DNA from: Umbilicaria muhlenbergii
Taxonomy: Eukaryota > Ascomycota > Lecanoromycetes > Umbilicariales > Umbilicariaceae
Reading direction: 5' to 3'
NCBI GenBank assembly: GCA_000611775.1
Contig: KK106982.1
Location: 4,224,996-4,288,995 of the forward strand
Length of the DNA: 64,000 nucleotides
Part shown: one piece after another, positions 23,369-34,639 of the stretch
How the letters are laid out: the number at the start of each line of letters is the position of its first letter
Position numbering within the stretch: position 1 is the first letter of the stretch
Notes under the pieces: generated by a model
Told to the model about the DNA's origin: nothing
Database searches by the model: none
The model's input: the letters and a program-made list of their open reading frames with translations, nothing else
Translations under genes and position numbers: made by a program

Positions 23369-24160
23369 AATAGAAAGGAGTGGAGAAGTCATTAGCAAAG
23401 ATGGGATTGGCGTGTATATGAGGAAATAAATTGACAGTGAACTATGATTCGAACTTATTCTTGGATAAGGAGTATATAGGAAAACAAACAAGGGCTGGAA
23501 GCAATCTGTATTGAAAAGTCTACCATACGAATAGAACGAGTTTATTTCATTTACCCCCCGAGACTAGGCATGACGATCTTCAAGCGCAGAACTGACACAA
23601 GTGGTAAGCCTTAGCTTAGGAGCCCCTTGACTACCCAAGAATCAAATCTGGTTTTGTGCAAGATCGATCGTATACTTCACCCAAAACAATAAGCTCTAAG
23701 CCGTTTGGATTTGAGGTCTCCCAACACTGCATTCCGTTGTTCGCATGGCGAGGCCCTTTGCGCCTGATCCTCGCTTGGGGTTGTCAGCCTGATCAATCTC
23801 GGCACGCCAAACCCTAGAAAAGTTTGCATGGTCGTAGCAGCTTACTTCTTTGTCGGACAGGTATGATGCAGTTCTTTGAGCGAACGAGACCTCGGTGCCT
23901 GGGTGGCTGAATCCGGTATTTTTGCTGGAGTAAGCACCTCAAAGCTTTTGTTGCTCACTTGCAATGTCGAGAACAAAGGACCACGTGAATGAGGACGCAT
24001 GCAATTTTGTGGTTACACTGGCTGCCAGTTTTTCATTGTCTTGTTGACAGACTATCATTTGCCTAGCTTTCTTCCGCTGGCATATTCAAGAGAGCTTCCA
24101 TCAATCGATTTAATGTATTTTGATGTTCCAGTTTCTAGGAAAACATTGTACCACGGCAAC
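23369..24160. other. Intergenic between two surface-protein genes
   Basis: About 790 bp. The open frame of the next gene extends upstream to 23999, but that part lacks family features and is read here as leader. Nothing else is seen. Confidence 0.35.
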
Positions 24161-24958
24161 ATGTCTGCTCTCTTACGGCGGTACATCGCCTGCACTGCTC
24201 CGCAGCAGTACTATCTTTGCGCGGCGAATGGCTTCAACGGCTGCTGCTCTGTAGATCCGTGTTCTTTGCCCGATTGCCCGGACGGCCCTGATCCTCATAC
24301 TACCTCAATGGCTGCAGCTGGGACAGCAATCGTATCAGCATTGAGTGCAGCCGCAGCCGTGAGTGGAATCAATCCTCCAGCACCTACTACTGCGCAACTG
24401 GCGACACCACTACCAACGTCCATGCCCCAAGAGACCCCGTCCGACTACTCATCCAGTTCCAATGGGCAGTCAACAGCCGACGCAAGCGTATTCCAACCTA
24501 CCAGCTCGCTGACTCGAGCTTCGATTAACGGCATTTTGATCTCAGCAGCCGATATCATTCCAACTTCCGGCGGTGTCATTGTTTTGGAATCAACAAACAA
24601 TGGGCTGACTCCGGCTCAGACTTCGACCTTTATAGCCACCAGCTTTCGGTCAATTTCAAACACAGCTACCAAATCTCCGACTTCATCGGCCGTCACTAGA
24701 CACACGACGTCGAATTCTTCTATTTCACCGGCCAACGCGTCTTCATTAGCAACCGGCCTTGATCCATCCACAAACCCGAAACATTCAGTCGTTGGCGGAG
24801 CGATAGGTGGCGTTGCGGTTGGCGCAATCGTAATCGTAGCGATATTGCTATGCTGTCGACGACTAAAGCGGGTGAAGCGGGTGAAGCGAGAACAAAAAGA
24901 GGAACAAACAGTTGTAGATCAGAGATATGTGGTAAATCTGGACAACAGATCTAGATAG
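24161..24958 (+). CDS. Single-pass surface protein with a Cys-rich N-terminal motif
   Basis: 265 aa from ATG 24161 (caacATGTC); an in-frame ATG at 23999 would add 54 residues of unrelated character. The N-terminus has a compact Cys cluster, YYLCAANGFNGCCSVDPC followed by PDCPDG, a motif found at the start of many Pezizomycotina membrane proteins. About 130 Ser/Thr/Ala-rich residues follow, then one transmembrane helix (VVGGAIGGVAVGAIVIVAIL with CC after it) and a short strongly basic cytosolic tail (RRLKRVKRVKREQK). There is no classical signal peptide from the 24161 start, so the helix may act as the signal anchor. The layout resembles WSC/Mid2-type wall sensors, but the Cys motif is not WSC. 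Function unknown. Confidence 0.62.
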   Translation: MSALLRRYIACTAPQQYYLCAANGFNGCCSVDPCSLPDCPDGPDPHTTSMAAAGTAIVSALSAAAAVSGINPPAPTTAQLATPLPTSMPQETPSDYSSSSNGQSTADASVFQPTSSLTRASINGILISAADIIPTSGGVIVLESTNNGLTPAQTSTFIATSFRSISNTATKSPTSSAVTRHTTSNSSISPANASSLATGLDPSTNPKHSVVGGAIGGVAVGAIVIVAILLCCRRLKRVKRVKREQKEEQTVVDQRYVVNLDNRSR

Positions 24959-27433
24959 AAGGGAGCGTGTATGCACTCGCTGATCTTAGAGGTTCTTCAG
25001 AGGTGAGTCGCATGAACTCCAGTCACGAATGCTTTTCCAATCAGTGGTTTTTAGGCACCAGTAATAGTAATGGTTGTGCTGTATTGACTGTGGTGTATTC
25101 CGTTTCGGAACATGCATAATATTGATGCAACTTCGCTACAAGCATTGGTAGCCGGCGCAATCATAGCAGATACCGATAGCACCTCCATTTACACCTGTGG
25201 CCTGCATCAAACAAGGAACCAAAAAGGACTTGGAGGAGCTCAGGAACGGTAAGAAAGTCGCCACTCTCCTCAAGGCCGTTCCACCAGCCCTTCAATTAAC
25301 TTTTGGTACTCTGCATCTTTCTATGACCGAACCCTGATAAGGCAGATCCCTCACCTGCTCGTGCAGGGGCTCACATTGGCGTACCATAGAGTAGAAGAAG
25401 CACAGCAACCTTAATGCTCAGCGGACCAGACTAACGTCACGATCCTTTTGTGTGCGTAATAAGAATCCAGACGGCGGGCCGGCGCCCGTCATGGTTGCGC
25501 ACCGAGACACGGCTATCATTCCAAGCTTCAAGCGGAAGGCAACAACGAACACAATCGACATGCACGCTTCCTGACACATCATTTCCTGCTCCGTTCATAG
25601 ACTGAGGAAGTGACAGCGAGTCAGAGACATGGGGTCACGCAAGCAGGCGGGCCCGTATGCTACCCGAGCAAGCCCCGAGGGCTGTAAGGCATGCGAATTG
25701 AGAGATCCGCCATATCTATTCCGTACTCCGTGCTCCACAAGGAACGCGATTGTTGAGATGGGGAAGACACTACGTATTTGGACAGTCGTGTGGCCTGCTT
25801 TCGATCATTTGGAATAGGGCGCGATCAGAAAGACAGCAGACGTGCATCCCACGAGTCATGAAGCATCCAACACGATGATTATGGGACTGATGACATATAA
25901 CATAGCATGCGTCCCACCACAAGCGTGGGCCTTATCACCGAGTGTCAGGCGTAGGGTCAGGTGGCAGTAGTCAACGGGGAGACCTCCTCAGTTGCTCAAC
26001 TGCTAAAAGAGAATTGGTACCAACAATGAGGTGTCAAGTCTAGAAGACACTGAACCACGCCGTTCTTCATGCTTAGGGTTTTTGAAAGCCCCCTTCTTTT
26101 TGAAAAATCGAAACGGTTCTTGGGCCGAGACCTGCCATCCATCTTGCCCCTTCGCTCAGTACTATTGTGATGATCATCGATTATCCATGAGGCCCGACCT
26201 TACCCAACTTCGATATTCTCCGAAGGAAAAACAATGATCTCAAGAAACAGGCAAGAGGCCCGACTAATTTCACCCTTGTTCAAAAGGAAATTCCACGATG
26301 GTACCTTGATCCTGGTGTGTTCGGAGGGTGTAAGGATCTAGATTAAAGCATTGTGGCTGCCGCAGTGGCGACGGCGACCGAATGAGGCAGCTCCAAAAAC
26401 CTGGGCATCGATCGGAGACTGTTCGAAGACCTTGTTCTTGTGAACCGCTTGAACTCCTCTAAACCGAGAGCTAATGCGGAGCGGAACGGGAAGCACGCAC
26501 GAAAGATCAAGGTTGCTGATTATCATGATCAATAATAATGTCACCGTCTCGTTTGTTATTGAGTCTGGCTTGCCTAACTTGCTCGCCTTTACTTTGATGT
26601 GGGTGCTCGTGCAAGGTTGATTTAGAGGCGACAAGGAACAGATGCCTTTCGGGACCAACCGTCGGCTTGCCCCCACTCACAACCACCAACGGGCCACAAG
26701 CGTCCACACGACCATGGTCGTCCGGAACATCTTTACCTGCAAAGCTCTCAAGCGAGCAACAGATAAAGAGCAACGGCTGACTACGATAACGGCCTAAGCT
26801 GCATCTCTACCTTACCCTCGCGGCACTTGTCAGTCAGTGACGACATGAGTATGAGTGGCCCGCCTCTCTCTCGCCCATTGATCCGGCCATGGGAGCCTTA
26901 GCAGGTACGAGGTCCCTACCGCACTCCAATAGCCTGTGGAAACTCCATTATCCGTAGCACAAACTTCCCAGGAATGCAAGATTCAGCCAGCTAATCCGTG
27001 CTTAATTTTTCCAGGGCTGCTTGAGCGTGCATCTCCTTTCCACTCATGCTCCATTTTCAACACAGCTCCCATCCTTGTCCGTCTCCCACCCCTCACGACC
27101 GGCCACAAAGAAATAAATATCACAAGGTCAACCAATCGCCATGCCGATGTGTCCTTGCGTAGCCTATGGATATGGCGATCTACAGGAACACCACCATGTC
27201 CGGACTTGGAGTACCACGAGACTTGCATCCGTGTCATGCAGCCAACACGGGATCAAAAAGATGGTTCTCCTCCTTCCCTATGGAGGAGATGGCTTCATGA
27301 TCAATCGATAAGCTCGGGCGAGCTATGAATTTGCCTGAGCTGCGTGGGGGGGTGGATGAAGGATAAAGTCTCCTGTGGCCCCGTCAGAAGTCACTTTCCG
27401 GTGCCCGTCATCAGCAGTCCACTGCCCATCAGT
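24959..27433. other. Long intergenic stretch
   Basis: About 2.5 kb. Short open frames occur at 25.6, 26.0, 26.4 and 26.9 kb, but none has a domain, a signal peptide or a convincing start, and several overlap on opposite strands. No RNA gene is recognised. The right end holds the promoter of the sedolisin gene. Confidence 0.4.
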
Positions 27434-29425
27434 ATGCATCTCTCCCTCTTTGCTCTGGGCGCCTTGGTCGCCAGCGCTGCTGCAGTACCAGCCCTTAATC
27501 ATGTCGTCCATGAGAAGCGAAGCAGCACGCCACAGGGCTGGTGGAAACACGAGAAACTCCGCGGTAGCAAAGTACTCCCAATGCGCATTGCTCTGACGCA
27601 AGCAAACATGGACAAGGCGGAAGAATTCCTCATGGAAGTCTCTCACCCGACGTCAGAGAAGTATGGACAGCACTGGACGGCCAAACAGGTGGCTGAAATG
27701 TTTGCACCTACACAAGAGTCGGTCGATGCTGTCAAGGAATGGCTGGTCTCGGCGGGCATTGCCGAAGAGCGGATATCGCGATCCCAGTCACTCGGGTGGC
27801 TGAAGTTTGACGCCACGGTTGAGGAAGCGGAGAACCTCCTGAAGACGGAGTACCACGTCTATAAACATAAAAGTGGCCAGCCTCATGTGGCCTGCAACGC
27901 CTACCACGTTCCGGAGCATGTTCGCCCTCACATCGATTTCATCACGCCGACAGTACACTTCGATGCAAAGCTTTCGGGCCCCAAAGATGGACACACCCCC
28001 AAGAACAAAAAGCGTTCGCCAGTACCAGCTGCGACGAGCACTGCAGCCGAGGGAACTCCAGTCGAGACCAAAGTTGCTGAAAAGATTGGTTCGCCGTACA
28101 GTCGGCCTGGCTCCGGATCGATCCCAAAATTCGGCGAGGATTTCAATATTTTCGGCTTCTTTGACGAGCTTAGGAATTGTAACAAGTTCATCACTCCCAA
28201 CTGTCTACGAGCTCTTTATCAATTTGGGCCCGGATTCAGCGCCAACCCGAAGAACAGCTATGGCATTGTTGAATACACTCCTCAAGCCTATCTTCAGAGC
28301 GATCTGAACCTGTTCTTTCAGAACTTTTCGAAGCCTCTCGTCGGCCATTCTCCAATTTTCGACTCCATCGACGGCGGTGTCGATCAAACCATTGCTCAAG
28401 GGTTTCAGTACAACGGCGAGTCTGACCTCGACTTGGAGTACGCCATGACTCTAGTCTACCCCCAACAAGTGACACTCTACCAAGTTGGTGACCTCGTCGA
28501 GGGCGCCTCCTTCAACAACTTCCTCGACGCCATCGACGGTTCCTACTGCACCTACGAGGGCGGCGACGACCCAACCCAAGACGGCATCTACCCCGACCCC
28601 TACCCAAACGGTTACACAGGCCCCGAAAACTGCGGCGGCTACGCCGCCACCAACGTAATCTCGACCTCGTACTCCTACAACGAAGCCGACCTGACCGCCT
28701 TCTACGAAATGCGCCAATGCAACGAATACATGAAACTCGGCCTTCAAGGCGTGACGGTGCTCTACTCCTCCGGCGACTACGGCGTCGCCGGCAACGGCGG
28801 CCAATGCATCGACCCCACCACCGGCGCCTACAACAACGGCACCTCTGGCAAATTCAACCCCTCCTTCCCCGGCACCTGCCCTTACATCACCTCCGTCGGC
28901 GCCACGCAGATCAAACCGAATGCCTCCGTCACCCAGCCCGAGGAGGCCTGCGAAACCGTCATCTACTCCGGCGGCGGCTTCTCCAACGTCTTCCCCCTGC
29001 CCTCGTACCAAGCCGCCGCCGTCCAGGGCTGGTTCGCCAACCACCCGCCGCCGTACGGCGCCGACCGCTTCAACAACTCGCAGATGACGCGCGGGTTCCC
29101 GGACGTGTCCGCCAACGGCGCGAATTACGTCATAGCGGTCGACGGGCAGTTTTCGCTCGTGTACGGCACGTCGGCTTCGTCGCCGGTTTTCGGGTCGATC
29201 ATCACGCTCGTGAATGAGGCGCGGATCGATCTCGGGAAGGGGCCGGTGGGGTTCCTCAACCCGACGCTTTATGCGCATCCGTATGTGCTTAATGATATTA
29301 CGCAGGGGGGGAACCAGGGGTGTGGGACGCCCGGGTTTCAGGCGACGACGGGGTGGGATCCGGTGACGGGGTTGGGGACGCCGAATTTCCCGAGGCTGTT
29401 GGGGTTGTTTTTGGGGATGCCTTAG
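27434..29425 (+). CDS. Secreted sedolisin-family (S53) tripeptidyl-peptidase
   Basis: Single exon, 663 aa from ATG 27434, chosen because it opens a clear signal peptide (MHLSLFALGALVASAAAVP); the frame extends 30 codons upstream without features. An S53 pro-domain (HPTSEKYGQHWTAKQVAEMF) is followed by a processing stretch with a basic KNKKR (about 195-199) and the catalytic domain. Visible catalytic residues are Glu329 and Asp333 in GESDLDLEYAM, the oxyanion Asp448 in SSGDYG and Ser580 in YGTSASSP. These acid-active exo/endopeptidases release tripeptides from proteins outside the cell; fungal SedB-D are the nearest remembered relatives. The 3' half is distinctly more GC-rich in third positions than the 5' half. 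Looks intact. Confidence 0.92.
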   Translation: MHLSLFALGALVASAAAVPALNHVVHEKRSSTPQGWWKHEKLRGSKVLPMRIALTQANMDKAEEFLMEVSHPTSEKYGQHWTAKQVAEMFAPTQESVDAVKEWLVSAGIAEERISRSQSLGWLKFDATVEEAENLLKTEYHVYKHKSGQPHVACNAYHVPEHVRPHIDFITPTVHFDAKLSGPKDGHTPKNKKRSPVPAATSTAAEGTPVETKVAEKIGSPYSRPGSGSIPKFGEDFNIFGFFDELRNCNKFITPNCLRALYQFGPGFSANPKNSYGIVEYTPQAYLQSDLNLFFQNFSKPLVGHSPIFDSIDGGVDQTIAQGFQYNGESDLDLEYAMTLVYPQQVTLYQVGDLVEGASFNNFLDAIDGSYCTYEGGDDPTQDGIYPDPYPNGYTGPENCGGYAATNVISTSYSYNEADLTAFYEMRQCNEYMKLGLQGVTVLYSSGDYGVAGNGGQCIDPTTGAYNNGTSGKFNPSFPGTCPYITSVGATQIKPNASVTQPEEACETVIYSGGGFSNVFPLPSYQAAAVQGWFANHPPPYGADRFNNSQMTRGFPDVSANGANYVIAVDGQFSLVYGTSASSPVFGSIITLVNEARIDLGKGPVGFLNPTLYAHPYVLNDITQGGNQGCGTPGFQATTGWDPVTGLGTPNFPRLLGLFLGMP

Positions 29426-29701
29426 GGGGTGAGGCGTATAGGGTTGATGGTGGGGAAGGGGGACGGGGGGATATACAGGGCGTATCGGCGGGTTGGGGAT
29501 GTATATACGCATGAGCATATTCGGAGTGTGGATAGGGTTGGGGGTTGGGGTTTCTCGCATAGCATAGTCACCTAATGCCTAATGCATCACCTCTTTGGCC
29601 TTCAAGCAGACAAGTTCCCCCAAGGCCAATATGACACCGTATCACGAAACGCTGTGGTATATACCCATCCCCTATATCCCTCAATCAAACCATTATCAAC
29701 T

Positions 29702-30847
29702 CTACCTCCCAAGCCGCATCTGCGCCTTCGCATAGCTATACAACGCTCTGAGAAACACCTGATAATCCACCCCCATATTATCCTGCACGTGGAATATCTC
29801 CGTCAACCGAACCTGCCACGGTGGATACCCCTGCAACTCCACAAACGGCCCAAAGAGCACCAACAGGTCTGGTTCACCCATCACGCTTTCGCTGATCTCG
29901 GCGTCGATGAGGTTGATGGATATGTCGTCGGGGGAGAGTTTGTTGCGCTGCGACATCTCTGCTAGGGTCTTTGTGAGATCGACGAGTGTGGAGCGGCCGT
30001 CTTCGGCGGAGAGGAGAAGGATGGATAGGTGGCCTGGATGGGACGTGTTAGCGAAGGAAGTATGATTTTGCCCCGGGGGGCCGTGGGGGAGGGGGGCGGG
30101 GCTTGAGGCGAGGGGTTACCTGGGGTATCTGTGGGTGAGGATGATGGGCTTCGGTAGATGTCGCCGTTTAGAAAGGAAGGCATATGTGGAGCTCGAATTT
30201 GGAGGGACGGCCGGCGACGGCCTAAGTATGAGTGCATTTTCTGAGAGATATGTCGATGGGTGGTTTCGAGATAGCCCTTAAGAACGCCTGCATATGGTTA
30301 GCATTCCATCCCTCGAGGTAGATTTCTAGTCGTCAAAGCTCAGAGAGGTAGAATGCGTACCTGTTCTCTCGTAGATACTGAGCATGGGTATTCCAACGCA
30401 AGCACACCATGCAGAGATCTCTGACACATCGTCGATCAATCCTTCCAGCCCGGGTCCCCCTCGCTGTTCCTCCTTGAGCTCGAGAATCACACTGAGGTAT
30501 TTGGGTAGCCGGCTTAGGCTCTTCACATCCTTCTTGATCAACTCTGGCGTACGGTGGTGGTAGTAAAGTACTGCGAAAACCCTGTCGTGCACTGCGTGGT
30601 ATGCCTGTCGTATGCGGACGTAGAGAGAGAATATGGTATGGATGGCTGTGTAGATGAGCAGGTAGAGCTGTGTTTTCAGGAATGTTCGAGCGGGCTGTGA
30701 TTTCCGACGTTTGAGTGGCAGCGGCGCTGCTGGCCGGACGGGCGGTAGATAGGGTTTGACTAGATCCTCGCGCTCTTTGGGGGTCAGAAGTCGCCCCTGT
30801 TTGTTGACATCTCGCCGATAGACCTCAGTGTCTCTGGCTGCGACCAT
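29702..30847 (-). CDS. nus1: Dehydrodolichyl diphosphate synthase complex subunit NUS1
   Basis: Three exons: 30847-30361, 30287-30120, 30033-29702 (introns 73 and 86 bp), 328 aa. The N-terminal third has a hydrophobic segment (about 55-78), then the cis-prenyltransferase-like domain: ISAWCACVGIPMLSIYERTG, LLLSAEDGR, LTKTLAEMSQRNKLSPDDIS and PDLLVLFGPFVELQGYPPWQ. The chain ends in RLGR, matching the RxG C-terminal motif that Nus1/NgBR contributes to the active site of its partner Rer2/Srt1 (DHDDS). The heterodimer makes the dolichol backbone on the ER membrane. It lacks the catalytic Asp of true cis-prenyltransferases, as expected for this subunit. It is transcribed away from sec10, sharing about 600 bp of upstream DNA. 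Confidence 0.92.
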
Positions 30848-31445
30848 TTCAGTGGTAGTAAGACTCGGTCACGGCAGGATGCAATGCAGATCAAACGACT
30901 GGCGGCTCGCCTATATCAGCTGTGCAATTCTAGCTTTGTAACGAGAGGGCGATATTCCAGCCATGTGCACCAAGGTTCGGCAGTAGTGATAGTGGGCTGG
31001 CAGGAAGCTGGAATTGAAGGCTGCCTGGATTTGAGCTTTAGTGGCTCTCACAAAATCGCTGAATGGTACAGCTATCTTCAAGATCCTTGCTGCATGCCTT
31101 GACCCATGACATCTCAGTTGCCAGGAGTAACGAGCAAGTGTTATCCTTTGCTGTCTTATGACTTGAAGAAGACGGAAATACTTCCGAGTGTTGGATGAAA
31201 CGTCAGAAAAAGTTCGCGATAGTGGCAGAATCACTCACCGCCTTTGAGCTTCGAGGACCATCGCGGAGACGCGAACTAGACACAGGCATCTGAGGCCGGG
31301 GCAGCTCTTTTCGCATCCACCTTTTGCCGATTATTTATCTCTAAAAGGCTCCATTAAGATCTTGCAACTCACACGTCCAAGATCTTCCTACAATGAAGAA
31401 ACCTGTGAGGTGACGAGACCCTGTCTCGATTAGCAGACCCCCATC
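30848..31445. other. Shared upstream region of nus1 and sec10
   Basis: 598 bp between two diverging genes; open frames on both strands overlap and have no features. It must contain both promoters. I recognise no specific site. Confidence 0.35.
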
Positions 31446-34232
31446 ATGCCAGGGCCAACAGATCAAATTAGGCCCTCACTCTCCTACTCCGCTACTATCT
31501 CAACGCAAAGATCGATCTTTCCAAGAGCTTCTAACTTTACATTGGACACGTTTTCCAGTCGAGACTTCTTGGTCAAAGACTTCGTGGAAACACTCTCCGA
31601 CAGTGCAGTGCCCGCTAATCGGAGATCTGGTCAAACGAGTCAAAGCCAGGCATTCGACCCTAAACCACTCATACGCACCTTTGAACATGCGCTCAATCGA
31701 TTATCAGATCTATCCGGAGAGCTTGAAAGTAGAGAGAATGAACTCTCCGGAGCCGTGCGGCGCGCAGAAGCACAACATGCGTCGAACGTGCAAACACTTG
31801 GAAGGAAGCTTGATCAGACCATAGAGTCATTTCATCAACTGGACAGCTCACTCAATACCCCAGGTGGTGACGACGGTGAGGCTGGAGGCAATGTGGCTGT
31901 ACGGATTGGGGAGAAGCTGGAAGAGCTAGATCGTCAGAGGGCTCGGGCTCAGGATGCCAAGTTCCTGATCCAATGCTGGTTTGAGGCCAGCGAGCGCGGG
32001 GAGCTATTCCTTCTGGAAGACATCAGGCGGCAGGGTGGTGGAGAAGGAAAAGTTCGCTGCGCACACATTGCGCGACAGCTTATGAAGATCAGTCAACGGC
32101 TGGACCCGGAAAGTTGGACGTCTGTGAATGGGAATGGTAAACACAGGAGCGCTGTAAATGGCATGGATGGCATCGTTGCGGAGGCTCAGCCAGCCCATAA
32201 CACCAGAGAGCTGATCGAAAAGTTCCTCGAGACGTTGGAGAAAGATTTGCTCAAGCAGTTTGATGAATTTTACAGACGGGCAGACTTTGACGGTATGAGG
32301 GATTGTGCCAATGTGTTGTACGACTTCAACGGTGGCGCAAGCGTTGTCGGGCTGTTTGTGAACCAGCATCAGTTCTTCATCGACCGGAGTCAGTTGATCA
32401 CGGAGGAGGTTGCCGGCGACGCTGAAATGTGGGAGCGTCTGGCGGATCCAGACATGGAGCCCCCAGGAGTTGAACCGAGCTTACAGTCGTTAATCGATGA
32501 GGTTAAGGTGGTGGTCGAAGAGGAGTCTGCCATCATCAAGCGTGCATTCCCTTACTATGAACTAGTATTAGGACGGTTTCTGCAGCGTGTATTTCAGCAG
32601 TCAATTCAGCAACGCCTTGAAATGGTCCTCGATAAGGCCAACACCATCTCTTCCCTCGCGTTTCTGAGGTCGCTCCAAGCAGCTCGAACTTACATAAATA
32701 ACCTTATAGAAGACCTTAAAGCACATGGCTTGACCGAACACCCCGAACCTGTGTCTTCTCAGACTTCTCTAATACTGGATCAACAATTCGATGATCTATT
32801 TGTACCCTACTTTGTTGGCTCTTCGTACATTGAAAAGGAGAAAAGAAGTTTGGAGGAGCTGTACTCGTCCTTACTGTTCAGATTCACAATTTTCCATGTC
32901 TGTGGTCCATGTCTCCCTCTCTACCGAATTGCATTGGCTAACCTAGTTGCAGTCACGGCGACGGAAAATCCCCACTACATTCATGGCATCTCTGGCTAAA
33001 TCAGGGAGTGAAATGCTAGCTTCTGCACGGGACGCGTACATTGAGCGTTTGGATTCTTCAGATCTAGCACCGGCACAGAAGGCCATGCTCCTACGTGTGG
33101 CTGGCCTCAAAGATGCTGATAGCGCTAAAAAGCAGACCGAGATCGAAGTCACTGACCTAGATGGCATCCTAAGTGTTGCGAATGCAAAAAGGATGCTGAG
33201 GTGGCTTGCCGAAGCTGTTGGTAGAGACTTGGAGCTCAGCGGAGGAAGCGAGACACCAAAGGACGTATCGTCGCTCCTCAACCTTTTACTCACAAATATG
33301 GGCGAAATCTATGTTGAAACAGCTCTAGATGCGTGAGTTCGATATTTCGGCACAGTCAGATCATTGCTAACTAATACACAGCGCAAACGAATTAGCTGCA
33401 TCCCAGGAGAATGCAAAAAACGAACCTGATCTTTCGTTCATGCCAAGTTTATATGCTGCCATTACCATCATGCACCTTATGATAACATGTATCAATACTG
33501 TCTTAATACCCTTGGCCGCCTCCAACATCACAATACGTCGTAGTATGGAGCATACCACCTCAAGTGCCCTCAGCAGAATGGAGGACAAGGTCAATAGCAT
33601 TATGCAACGAACCATTGATGTCGCTCTTACCTGGGTCAGCAAGCTGCTGTTGGGTCAGAAGAAGAGTGATTTTAGACCTCGAGATGATGCCCTAGGAGAT
33701 GGGGGCTCTTGGCTGGAAATGCTCCAGACACCAGTATGTTATCATCCCCGGTATACTCCAGGATATGTGTGACTCCTCACTAATGGGTATGCTTCTCTTA
33801 CTCAAGACGTGTCTCTCTATCTTCACATTCCTCACTCGTGTTCACAACCACGCGCGCACCGCTCTGGGTTTCTCCCCAAATTTGACCGCCTTTCTTACCG
33901 AGCTCGCCCTTGGCTTCCGAGGTCTACTCCTTGACCATTTCAGGAAATTCCAAGTCAACGCGACTGGCGGTATCATGGTGACGAAAGACCTTACCAAATA
34001 CATTGAGCTTTTACGGTCCTGGGAACTGGGCGCAAGTTTTGAGCCCAGCTTAGAAGTGTTGGCAGAAATTGGCAATCTTTTCGTCGTCGGTCCTGATGCG
34101 TTGAGGGAGAGGCTGCGAGGGAAGGGTGGTGTAATGGGTGGAATATGGGAGAAGGGCGATATGAGGCCGTATGTGCTGAGGAGGGAAGATGCTGGAAGTG
34201 TGGGGGTGCAAAGCGTGTTGAGCGCGCTGTGA
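31446..34232 (+). CDS. sec10: Exocyst complex component Sec10
   Basis: Four exons: 31446-32897, 32953-33332, 33382-33733, 33807-34232 (introns 55, 49, 73 bp), 869 aa, close to other mould Sec10 proteins. Conserved stretches are TFSSRDFLVKDFVETLSDSA near the N-terminus, FDPKPLIRTFEHAL, a coiled-coil segment (about 95-175), IERLDSSDLAPAQKAMLLR, and RVHNHARTALGFSPNLTAF in the last exon. Sec10 is one of eight exocyst subunits that tether secretory vesicles at the plasma membrane, mainly at hyphal tips. Intron 1 has an unusual donor (GTCTGT) but a good branch site (GCTAAC) and acceptor (TTGCAG); without it the frame ends at 32999 and the gene would be split. Confidence 0.92.
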
Positions 34233-34639
34233 GGTCTCTTGGTGTAACTGTGAGCCCTAGATGTGGGAAGTGTACAGTACCGGAGGTAGGTGGGTGGCAT
34301 TGAGATGAGAGACTGGTGGCCAGGGACTCGGGAGTACCGCCACGGTGGCTGTGTTTCTTGTTAGGAGGATATACCCCATACATGGCGACTTGACTCTTCC
34401 AATAAGCAGGCCAAAAGCTGTCGAGACTATATACTGTTTTAGGGAATACGATATTAAATCATAGTCGTATGTCCAAGGGGTGGTCTTTATAGCGATCCAG
34501 CGATAACAATTCTGATTGGCCACTGTCAAATCCACAAGGCTGACAGTAAACATGGCATTCCTCATTTTCCCACACCCAAACATCAAACACCACCAAACAT
34601 CTCCCCAACCCACCACATCACACCACCCCACCCCACAGC
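34233..34639. other. Intergenic between sec10 and the RanGAP gene
   Basis: 407 bp between two genes on the same strand. The last 80 bp are C/A-rich (repeated cccac/accac), a typical fungal leader. No gene seen. Confidence 0.35.

Noticed and set aside
28451-29560. 369-aa minus-strand frame over the sedolisin gene
   Set aside because: Arg/Pro/Val-rich shadow of GC-rich third positions in the protease gene; no features of its own.
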